Positions 55,770 to 64,000 of a DNA stretch of 64,000 nt are shown here, piece by piece. Below the pieces are notes generated by a model. That model was not told the origin of the DNA, made no database searches, and was given only the letters and a program-made list of their open reading frames with translations. Where the stretch lies: positions 1,010,001 to 1,074,000 of the forward strand of contig JAJHZJ010000028.1 in the NCBI GenBank assembly GCA_023548195.1. The letters are read 5' to 3'. The DNA is from Bettongia penicillata ogilbyi. Lineage: Eukaryota > Chordata > Mammalia > Diprotodontia > Potoroidae. Position numbers and translations under genes: made by a program. Each line of letters opens with the position of its first letter. The stretch's first letter is position 1.

Positions 55770-56165
55770 CTTGTCCTCCACATCCTTAGCTGAATTCAAT
55801 GATGCCATGTGTAGTAGCCTTAGATGTCTTTGGCTTTTACACAAGTTACTTTATTGCATATCTTTGATGAATGTAGACTCTCTATGTGTCAGAGGTGAAA
55901 TTTGTGACCACCAAAGTGGTATAATTTCAGGGGCTCTAGAAAGGTCCTTTAAAAATATTCATTTTTGAGCTATCTTGTTGATATTCGAAATTTCCCAAAT
56001 AAAAGTTCTTTTCCTTACCTCTCTGAACCCTGGCTGTCTCACCAAAAATACTATGCTGTGCCTGCATATATAAACCATACTTTATGTATACCTCTGCTTA
56101 AAGTTTTGTTACCCATTCAAATATAAAATCAAAAATCCTGGTAGAGGGAATATGGAAAGTCTTAT
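55770..56165. other. Unique sequence, nothing recognised
   Basis: No repeat or coding signal that I can support. Confidence 0.4.
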
Positions 56166-56169
56166 CAGT

Positions 56170-56370
56170 CATTTATTCCTTATTAGTATTACTTACCATG
56201 CACATACTGCTTTATCTTCTTTGATCTCTGTAACAGCCCTGTCTTACAGTGAGAGAACTGGGTCTCACTGAAATAAATTTGCCTAAAGTCATATAGTTGA
56301 TCAGTATAAAGACCTGAATAAGCCTTCGGACTTGAAATTCATTGTACTTTCTCCTCTATCACATTGCCTC
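56170..56370 (-). mobile_element. MIR-type SINE, diverged
   Basis: Antisense wording 'cttacagtgagagaactgg', 'tgcctaaagtcatatagtt' and 'ctctatcacattgcctcta'. Confidence 0.6.
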
Positions 56371-56374
56371 TATA

Positions 56375-56995
56375 TGAAATAATAAATAATGGGACTAAAT
56401 ATTTTAGCCTCAATAAAGCCCTACTTCCATGCCTCATCTGAGCATGGAAATAGCCTTAGATTCTCAAAGGTTATCTCTGTAGAAGATAAAGTCTAGCTGA
56501 GTCTTCCATTCCAGAAAATCTTTGAATATGATTCTAGTGACAGATTGCTCCTGCTGTCTGAAGTTTGGCCTATCTTAATACATGGAGGTTCATCTCCAGT
56601 AATTTAGCCATTCAGTGATGAATTTCCTTGACTATGGAAACCCATCATACTAAGAAAAAAATAGGGGAAAAATAGTTGCTTAAGTCCAGTGAGTTGAGGC
56701 TAGAATTGAAGAGGAGAAAACAACAGTATTTGGGAAACAGAACAGTGCTTTTAATGATCCAAACTAACACAACAACCCACTCTGTTGATTTAAATGTTCT
56801 CTGATGCTACATGGTTTCAGATTTTAGAAAACAATAGTCTCCAAAGAGTCAAAGTTTTGAGTGGTCCAAAGAGCAAAAGATATTTAACAAATAATACAAA
56901 AAGGAAAAACAGAAGTAGAAAAAAAAATTGAGAATAATGACTGACTTAGTAAGTGTAAAAGTGAATGAGAATGAACGGACAAGTAAAGAATCTTA
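56375..56995. other. Unique or unrecognised sequence
   Basis: No family assigned. 56500-56640 may be an old unnamed repeat. Confidence 0.35.
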
Positions 56996-56997
56996 GG

Positions 56998-57245
56998 GCA
57001 GCTAAAGAATGTGCCGGTAGGTGGAGTAGACAGAATACTGGGTCTGGAGTCATGAAGTTCTGAGATCAATCCAAACTCAGACACTAACTGGCTCTGTGAC
57101 CCTGAGCAAGTCTCTTAACCCTGTTTACCTCAGTTTCCTCATCTGTAAAATGAGCTAGAGAAGGAAATGTTAAAACACCCCAGTATCTTTGCCAAGACAA
57201 CCCCAAGAAGGGTCACAAAATGGGGGACACTGCCAAAAAATGACC
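56998..57245 (+). mobile_element. MIR/CORE-type SINE (type A tail), near full length
   Basis: 'gggtctggagtcatgaagt', 'gtgaccctgagcaagtctc', 'cctcatctgtaaaatgagc', 'cagtatctttgccaagaca'. Confidence 0.92.
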
Positions 57246-57249
57246 AAAT

Positions 57250-58055
57250 ATAGAAAGAATATGAAGGATAACTTAGTAGGATTGACTGAAAAAAGTAGGC
57301 TATTTTATAAATTGAAAGTCATCAATTAAATGTAAATAAATATTTAAACAAGCTTAGTTGATTGCATTGAAGTTCAACGTCAAGGGTTCTTTTTGTTTGT
57401 CCTCCAAAACAATTTAATTTTTTAAAAAGATAAATAATCTAGGTAGACTTGTGGAATTGGGAAATAACCTAGCTATTACATATCAGAAGACTTATGCACA
57501 AGAACTTTCACATGTCATTTGCAGAATGAATACAGTGGAATACAGATTTTGATATGGAAGACAGTGCAGGAAAAAAAGGGGGAGGTAGATAATTTTGATA
57601 AATGTATTAGAAGGGATGAATCCTGTGGTTGGGAGTAAGCCAATAAGGCAACTTTCACCTCCTTAGCTCACTCCCTATGTCTGAGTTTTAATAAATCAAT
57701 TAAAATTCCCCTTATGTACAGTAGTCATTGGCTTTGAAATATTACCACTACTAAAGTTTGCTCCAGGACCTTTAGATGTTACAACAGGAGGTCAACGGAT
57801 TGCATGACTGTAGGATCTTTTTTCATAGTCACCTTTCAATTAAAGCAGTTGGGAGTTGCTATTAAAATGCCTTTTTACTATTCAAGAAACCTGAAAGCTA
57901 TAATGAATCAGTTTCCCAAAATAAAACAAATTTCAGCCCACATCAGTTTCTTGTGCCTTTTAAGTGTGATTTGATAGGCTCCCTTTCCAAGGGGGCTCAA
58001 CATTTTATTTTTGAGTTATGAGGTTTTAATTCTGTTAGAGGGATTTTTGAGATCT
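57250..58055. other. Unique block, candidate conserved non-coding element
   Basis: No repeat recognised. 57590-58000 has complex, non-repetitive, TAAT-rich sequence ('aataaatcaattaaaattc', 'caattaaagcagttgggag'), typical in appearance of developmental enhancers. This is an impression, not a test. Confidence 0.4.
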
Positions 58056-58059
58056 GAAC

Positions 58060-58270
58060 TTGAACCTGGACTTGGAGGCAGAAAATCAGGGTTCCAGTTC
58101 CAGTCCTTGTACTAGCTACAAGATCTTTGGCAATTAATTGAGCATCTGCATAGGATGAATTATATTGCCTCTATCAGAGGTTGTTGTGGAGATCTAATGA
58201 GGCACAGTCCATAAGGCACAGTGCAAAGCTTACATCATGATACAAACACCAGGGATTATTATTTCAAAGA
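58060..58270 (+). mobile_element. MIR-type SINE (type B tail), diverged
   Basis: 'tcagggttccagttccagt' then 'cagaggttgttgtggagat' and 'aaggcacagtgcaaagctt'. Confidence 0.6.
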
Positions 58271-58394
58271 TTTAATGCTAACATTTTCAAGTCACTTTTT
58301 TTTCACAGCAATACAAATATTCTTACTGACCTCTTATTTGAGTGTCATTATGCTAGTCCAACAGTATTACTGTATCATAGCATAATGTATAAAG

Positions 58395-58555
58395 TATATG
58401 ATGTACTAGATGGAGTACTGAACCTGGAATCAGGGAGAGCTGGGTTCACATTCTGCTTTAGACCTTTATTTAGCTATGTAACTTTAGGCAAGTCACTTTA
58501 TTTCTCTGAGTTTTAGTTTCCTTATCTGTAAAAAAATGCAGATACATCTAAGCCC
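58395..58555 (+). mobile_element. MIR-type SINE
   Basis: 'gaacctggaatcagggaga', 'gtaactttaggcaagtcac', 'agtttccttatctgtaaaa'. Confidence 0.8.
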
Positions 58556-58734
58556 TGTTTCATGCAAATAATTAATTTCCTGTGGAGATAAATTATTTTA
58601 ATTTTTACTGCACATGTACAATGGATAGGAACGATTTACCATATTCTGTATGTTATATAGAATATGATAAATGGTTCCTGTCTTTGAATGAGTGTATCTC
58701 ACTCAAAGTGAGAATGTAATAAGATCTTAGCCTG

Positions 58735-58930
58735 AAAGGGCCAGGGTGTCCCAATGCATCCTGGGCCATCTCTAGTCATCCTGATGAATATCAGGCCACT
58801 GGACCCAGATGGCTCAGGAGAAGAAAGTGAGGCACAGCCCTCCCTCACTCAAATCAAAGTCAACTCCAAGTCATGTCACCATCTTGATGTCATGGTCCTC
58901 TTAGAGAATGGACAACAACAACATAATTCT
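58735..58930 (+). mobile_element. RTE-like 3' region (SINE tail type)
   Basis: 'catcctgatgaatatcagg', 'ccactggacccagatggct', 'cacagccctccctcactca' and a 'gacaacaacaacataa' end. It is the reverse complement of the tail in the composite SINE at 43810. Confidence 0.7.
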
Positions 58931-59074
58931 AACTTCAAATAGTGCTAATTGGAATGTATGCAATTTCTTCAGAGAATACATTATTTGCCCTAACAGAGAC
59001 TTAGCTGCAATTAAAATACCTAGATCAGAAGGTTGATGTGAGGAAATGATGGCAATCAAAATTGGATCTTTTGC

Positions 59075-59950
59075 TGTTTTTGTTTTAGTGTAATCAAGTG
59101 CCTCTGATTGAATCTTGCCTTTATCAATCAAGGGTCTTTACAAAGAGTAAAGTAAAAAACAAGAGTTTCTTTAACTAGAAACAGTGTATGTATTTGTATT
59201 GTTAATTATTTTAATGTGATTAAAGATCTTTTCCACCCATTGATGGGCCTGCTCATTGTGGGAAGCACAATTAGGGGAGATGTTTTGTAGGAGGGTCCCA
59301 AGTACCTTTTGCTTTTTCTCTTGAGGCACTGAATCAAAGGGTTGTGATGCCCTTTGGCTCTACAAAGGTAAAAATACTCTGAGTTGAGGTTTTACTTAGG
59401 GACTTAGTTTTTGCAAGAAGGTTTGAGTGCCAGACCCCCAGCTTTGAGAACCCAGATGACATGTTTCCCTCTCTGGTAATGATGGTCAGACAGTATCTGT
59501 CTATTGAATCATGGTCAGGCAGAGGAAGCCATGTCTGTTGATTACTTTGGGGCTTACTGACTGAAAGTGTTTATCCATATGAGGACACTGGGACGCCACT
59601 AAAGAGACTTCCCCCCCACCTCACCCCTCCCCACCCCCGTCCTGGCTTTGAGAATCCAGATGTTGTGCTTCCCTCTCTAGTAACTATGGTCAGACAGTTG
59701 GGGTCCAATTGTCTGTTGAATTCAGGCGGAGGAAGCTATGTCTATTGATCTTTTGATTTCTTTGTATTTTCTTTCAAATTCAGGTTGCTGATTCCCTGAA
59801 CTAACTGAATGATACATGTGCTTGGTTAAAGGAATGATACATGTGTTTGATTAAAGCGATTGTTAACCCCTTCAAAGTTGGTTTTCTTTTATGGTCTAAG
59901 AACCTATGATAGAACATCCCCCTGTGCATGTTGGGGTGCTTATTGATACA
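59075..59950 (+). mobile_element. Solo LTR, same family as 54059-54597, with internal duplications
   Basis: Aligned in element order to the minus-strand copy: 'gtaggagggtcccaagtac' at about 59287, 'aaaatactctgag' at about 59370, 'gccactaaagagac' at about 59594 and the end 'gttggggtgcttattg'. It is longer because a block of about 105 bp occurs twice (59438-59545 and 59641-59745) and a 25-bp unit twice (59807-59856). No target duplication seen. Confidence 0.65.
59807..59856 (+). repeat. Tandem duplication, 2 x 25 bp, in the LTR
   Basis: Two units beginning 'gaatgatacatgtg' and ending 'ttaaag' differ at two positions. Confidence 0.92.
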
Positions 59951-59984
59951 GAGATACCTGAGGTAATGTTTGCAAAACTCCTCC

Positions 59985-60125
59985 TTAGTACCTGGAATAT
60001 AGTAGAAACTTAATATTACTTCCTTGAGGATGAAGATTGTTTCACTTTTGTATTAGAGTCTCAAGGCCTAGCATAGTGTCTAGCAACTTGAAGGTATTCA
60101 ATAAAAATGCTGATTGAATAAATGA
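59985..60125 (+). mobile_element. L2 3' end
   Basis: 'caaggcctagcatagtgtc' and 'gtattcaataaaaatgctg'. Confidence 0.55.
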
Positions 60126-60129
60126 TCAT

Positions 60130-61015
60130 TGGTTGTGAATAGATTTGTAAATCACTTTGTAAACCTTATAGTGCTCTATAAATATCAATTAAAACTATTA
60201 ATCATTACATATTTATGTCTATGATATAGACATAGATATTTATTATTATTTTTACCCTCCCCAGTTTCTTAACAAGATATTAATCTTAGAAACTGTTTCA
60301 TTAGTATTTGTAAAGTGAATAGCTGAGAGATGTTTCAGAGATCTTGACTGCTCAGGTGAGGAATTAATGCCCCACCTGAAAGTTGTTATCTTATATATTT
60401 GAAACCTTTTTCTCTCTTTAAAGAAACAAAAAAAAACTACTCCCTGACACTTCAGAGTTCACCATCCTGCTCCCTTTTTAAGTTGGTAATTATAGGAATG
60501 GTCTCACCCTCAGGTATAGCTTGGGAATTAATGACCAGCTGGGGTTAATGGTCCACATAAGAGCCATGCTCTATCAACACCACCCAGCTAGTCATTAATC
60601 CCCAGGAAATGCCCAGTTCCTCAATTGTTACGGCTTAATTTAGACTCCCTTCATTTTCATTAAGTCTTAAAAATCTTGCTGCAGCCACCATGTAGCTTTG
60701 TGTTTTATGAGTCTGTGTCCAAATAGTTGAGCAACAGTGGTTTTCCTAGCGACTCATCAACTCAAACAAAAATGTACTTTATCAAAGGATGCTTTAAAAG
60801 CCATTGAACATCCCCACACATTTCAATCTTTTCAGCAACTTTAGCTTTATACTCAAAGATTGGGGTGGAACAATGTTTTATTAGGAAGCCATCTTCCCAC
60901 TCCCTTATCTCACCCCACTGAATAACTATAAACATTTTGTGTATTTTCATCAGTTTTCTCTCAGGACAAAAAAAAAGGTTTTAGAAACATTATTAGTATT
61001 ATAAGATATCTCAAG
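60130..61015. other. Unique block with possible regulatory sequence
   Basis: No repeats recognised. 60480-60760 contains a homeodomain-type inverted repeat (60523-60603) in sequence that looks conserved. Confidence 0.4.
60523..60603. repeat. Imperfect 22-bp inverted repeat around ATTAATGA
   Basis: The left arm GGGAATTAATGACCAGCTGG (to 60544) and the reverse complement of the right arm (60582-60603), which reads GGGGATTAATGACTAGCTGG, differ at few positions. The spacer is 37 bp and holds a further GGTTAATGG-like word just after the left arm. A paired homeodomain site or hairpin is possible. Confidence 0.6.
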
Positions 61016-61019
61016 AGTA

Positions 61020-61235
61020 GCTTGTGAAGAGAGAAGCAGCCTTGAAACCAGAAAGAAGTGCTCAATTTCTACCTCTAACATGGTCTATTAGTATGACTCT
61101 ATGCAAGAAACTTAAGCTCTTAGTTCCCTAGGCAATTCTTTAAAACTATAAATTTGAGAATAATTCCTGGTTTTCATTGACAGAAATCATTTCTTTCCAA
61201 GGAAATTTCTTATACCAATGAAATCACAAATCTAT
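61020..61235 (+). mobile_element. SINE with type C tail
   Basis: 'ctaggcaattctttaaaac', 'ttataccaatgaaatcaca'; the head is eroded. Confidence 0.72.
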
Positions 61236-61239
61236 TAAC

Positions 61240-61372
61240 ATATATATGTATACTTATACATATATACTCACATACATCTATATATGTATGGATAAGTGCA
61301 TATTGTTTGTATATATTTGCATGTATACATATATTACATACACATGCCCACACATGCACACATATATTTATA
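61240..61372 (+). repeat. TA/CA-rich microsatellite
   Basis: 'catatatatgtatacttat' through 'cacacatgcacacatatat'. A second similar tract lies at 61640-61745, on the other side of a SINE. Confidence 0.88.
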
Positions 61373-61374
61373 TG

Positions 61375-61620
61375 AACAGCTAGGTGGTATAGTGGATAGA
61401 GTGCTAGATCTGGAGTCAGGTAGACTCATCTCCCTCAGTTCAAATTTGTCCTTAAATACTTACTAGTTGTGTGACCCTGGGCAAGTCACTTAACTCTGTT
61501 TGCCTTAGACTATTCATCTGCAAAATGAGCTGAAGAAAGAAATGGCAAACCACTCCAGTATCTTTGCCAAGAAACTCCCAAATGGGGTTATGAAGAGTTG
61601 ATCATGATTGAAAAAAAATT
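61375..61620 (+). mobile_element. MIR/CORE-type SINE, full length (type A tail)
   Basis: Head 'cagctaggtggtatagtgg', core 'gtgaccctgggcaagtcac', 'gaaatggcaaaccactcca', tail 'gatcatgattgaaaaaaaa'. One of the best-preserved SINEs in the window. Confidence 0.94.
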
Positions 61621-61837
61621 GAGCATGTTTATTTGGATGTACATTTGTATAAATGTTTGTGTATATGTGTATATATACATATATAAGTATATGTATGGAT
61701 AATGTATGTATGTATATATAGTACATGTATATAAATATACCCACCCATATATGTTTATTGTATTTTTCACCAGGACTTGTATTTTTCTAACTCAAAAATA
61801 AATTACTATAATAAATAATCAATAGACAGACAGCAGG

Positions 61838-62035
61838 GTATAATGGGAAGAAGCATAGACCTGGAGTGAGGAATTCAAGTTCTGCCTGGGATATAACAGT
61901 GTCTGTGAGATCCTAAGTTGACTGCTCAGTGCTTTCTGCAGGTAATTCTCTAATTCCAAGTAACAGAAGAACAAACAATCAATCTACTGTGGTGTGGAGG
62001 GGATTCCATTTTAAAGAGTTCCCTATAGCAAGTAA
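61838..62035 (+). mobile_element. SINE with type C tail, diverged
   Basis: 'gcagggtataatgggaaga', 'gcaggtaattctctaattc', 'agagttccctatagcaagt'. Confidence 0.6.
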
Positions 62036-62044
62036 ACCACGTAC

Positions 62045-62088
62045 ACACTCACTCACTCACTCACACCCACACACACACGCACACAGAA
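62045..62088 (+). repeat. (CACT)n/(CA)n microsatellite
   Basis: 'cactcactcactcactcac' then CA repeats. Confidence 0.92.
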
Positions 62089-62089
62089 A

Positions 62090-62750
62090 GTTATCTCAAA
62101 CAGTGAAGATTAACTGCCTTTCACTTTCAGATATTCCACTGCCTTAAGGACATTGCCTTGCTTACTTTCTATATACTTCTTCACAGAAATGTGAAGCTTC
62201 AGTGACCCTGTTCTTGCTTCATTTCCCTTTTCCTATGGATGTATGGAGTAGCAGTAGTGCTATGAAAAGTGATAGTTAAGAACAGGAGAGGTGAGAAGGA
62301 ATTTGAGAGGTTTCATTAATATGTCATAAGTCTTTTTCTGCCAAAGTTAATGATGGGAGGAGAACAAGATCCCTACAGCAAGAATAATATTTACACTTTA
62401 GTCTAAAAGAGCACCAGACCCTTACAGCCCATTTATAGAGTATTTAACAAAAAACTAAGAATAGGACATGGGTAAAGTCTTAATTATGTGATTTTATGTG
62501 GCAAAACAAAATAAGGAAATCCTAGAGAAACACAATTAGAAACTCTCTAACTCTGAAACATGTTCTTGTAAAACAAATACAACTCAATCTACTTGAAACA
62601 AACTTCTAGAGACCCAAGACAAAGTACCGTGGAATCCATTTGTAACACTAGCAGTGGAGGACAGAACTAATAATGTAACAATAGGTTGTTTTGTTTTGTT
62701 TTGTTTCTGGCTAAAGCTGTGCCTCTGGGAAGGGGCTTTGAGTTGGGCTG
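62090..62750. other. Unique sequence, nothing recognised
   Basis: Only a short (TTTTG)n at about 62687-62706 stands out. Confidence 0.4.
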
Positions 62751-62754
62751 GATT

Positions 62755-62945
62755 AGCATTGTGCTGAAAAACACAAGATTTGGGTTCTAGATTTAACTCC
62801 TCACTCAGCTCTAAAGTCTACTATTTCTTTCTTCATCTCAATAGTGTCTCTGAAGGTCATTTAATCCATCAAGAAATTGAAAAGTCTAGTCTAGTAGATT
62901 TCTAAGATCCTTTCAAGTTCTAAAATTCTATGATTCTATGAATCA
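62755..62945 (+). mobile_element. MIR-type SINE, diverged
   Basis: 'agatttgggttctagattt' and the tail 'taagatcctttcaagttct', 'aaaattctatgattctatg'. Confidence 0.6.
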
Positions 62946-62964
62946 ATGCAATATTAAACTGCTA

Positions 62965-63100
62965 AAATTAATCAGTCATTCATTCAATCAAGTGTATTTT
63001 AAGTTGCTATGACCTGCTTACCATTATTCCTAATCCTGGGAATAAAAAGAAGAAAAAAAATCTTTACCCTCAAAGAATATACATTTTTACCAGCAAACAG
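62965..63100 (-). mobile_element. L2 3' end, diverged
   Basis: 'cattcattcaatcaagtgt' then 'taatcctgggaataaaaag' and 'ctttaccctcaaagaatat' follow the antisense L2 order. Confidence 0.5.
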
Positions 63101-63104
63101 CATA

Positions 63105-63355
63105 GAGCTAGATGGCTCAGTGGAAAGAGCTAAAAATGAGGAAGATCTGAGTTCAAATCCTATCTCAGACATTTCTAGCTAGTGTGATGCTGGCCAGATC
63201 AGTTCGCCTCTGTCTGCCTCATTTTCTCATTTGTAAAATGGAGATAATAATAACACCTTCTAAGTGCTCTGGTGTGGATAAAATGAAACAATATTTGTAA
63301 AATACTTTGTAAACTTAAAAGTGCTAAGTGAATGGTAATTATTATTGTTATATCA
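63105..63355 (+). mobile_element. MIR-type SINE (type B tail), near full length
   Basis: 'agctagatggctcagtgga', 'gatctgagttcaaatccta', 'tgcctcattttctcatttg', then 'tttgtaaaatactttgtaa' and a TAAT-rich end. Confidence 0.88.
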
Positions 63356-63359
63356 CATG

Positions 63360-63800
63360 CAATAAGTCTTCCTAGATACTACTGTATATATCACCAAAAG
63401 ATTTTTAACTCAACAATAAGCTCCTGAAATACAAAGTCAATAGAGGGGTGGTGATGTATGGTAGATAAAGGGACAGATTTGTAATTTTTCTACTTTAGAG
63501 AGAGGCAGTAAAGTGTAATTCTATGGTTCTCAAAAGGTTCCCCCATTATACTTTGTTCCAGGTTCTGCTAAAGTCCTTTCTTTTTCCCCAAGACTTCCAC
63601 ATACCACCATCCCTCACTGTCATTTGCTGTCTATTCTTTCTGATTTGGTATCAGGAAGAACACCACAGCAGCTCTTATTTTCAGAGGTGAAAAACACCTC
63701 CTGTGCTTCTAGAACTGGGGAAATAAAGACCAAAAGGGGATCAAAAGGTAGAGAAAGAAAAGGAGAGGAATCCCAAGGGATGGGCCTGGAAGCCCAATTT
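63360..63800. other. Unique sequence, nothing recognised
   Basis: No repeat or coding feature that I can support. Confidence 0.4.
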
Positions 63801-63804
63801 AAAT

Positions 63805-63985
63805 ATTTTTTTGTGCTGTGGATTTGAAGCCAATGGACATGAGTCTGAATCTTGCCTTTTCCACTCCATTGTGACCTTAGATAAATCCCTTCACCGGTCT
63901 GGCCCCTTGTTTCCCTCTCTGTAAAATGCCAGAGTTGAACTAGATGACCTTTAAGGTTCTTTTCAGCTCTGAATCTTTGATCTTC
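63805..63985 (+). mobile_element. MIR-type SINE
   Basis: 'agtctgaatcttgcctttt', 'ttgtttccctctctgtaaa', 'gatgacctttaaggttctt'. Confidence 0.75.
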
Positions 63986-64000
63986 ACTACAGCATACTGC

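Overview
The window is a gene-poor stretch of a vertebrate nuclear genome, almost certainly a marsupial. It is AT-rich with no long host open reading frames. It is packed with tRNA-derived MIR/CORE-type SINEs (the 'tgaccctgggcaagtcac' core with several tails), old L2 and CR1/L3 LINE debris, marsupial-style L1 fragments and solo LTRs. I found no complete host gene, convincing exon chain, functional RNA gene, CRISPR array or prokaryotic system. The marsupial call rests on recognising repeat families from memory and was not searched.

Layout. 1-5 kb: unique sequence and a long minus-strand CR1/L3 LINE split by a SINE. 5-9 kb: a 290-bp GA-rich tract, a pair of diverged direct repeats, and a unique block with a CTCF-like motif and conserved-element-like sequence. 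9-20 kb: many SINE and L2 pieces, one unrecognised 104-codon frame (17.7-18.05 kb) and L2 antisense fragments. 20.7-22.0 kb: a putative LTR split by an L1 3' fragment. 24.2 kb: a 200-bp palindromic hAT-like element. 26.8-31.5 kb: a decayed plus-strand L1-type region with ORF1-like and ORF2-like debris, plus a 688-bp insertion made of one direct and one inverted copy of nearby sequence between perfect 13-bp direct repeats.

32.7-53.5 kb is the most structured part. Four minus-strand L1-related elements lie here (32.75-35.52, 37.60-40.39, 49.25-50.59, 50.62-53.53 kb). The three with both ends run from an L1-like 5' end through a 5'UTR and ORF1 directly into about 1 kb of 3'UTR and an A-tail, with no ORF2. 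This is the layout of HAL1 ('half-L1') retrotransposons, which would need ORF2 protein from a full L1. The first has an almost intact ORF1 with one frameshift and a CpG-rich 5'UTR; the others are more decayed.

48.5-49.25 kb holds a minus-strand LTR with an E-box, an AP-1 site and a perfect oestrogen-response-type palindrome within about 30 bp. 54-60 kb holds two copies of another LTR family in opposite orientation. The rest is SINE and L2 debris with scattered unique blocks that look like conserved non-coding sequence. The window's biology is retrotransposition, nesting and LTR-borne regulatory motifs rather than a gene pathway.
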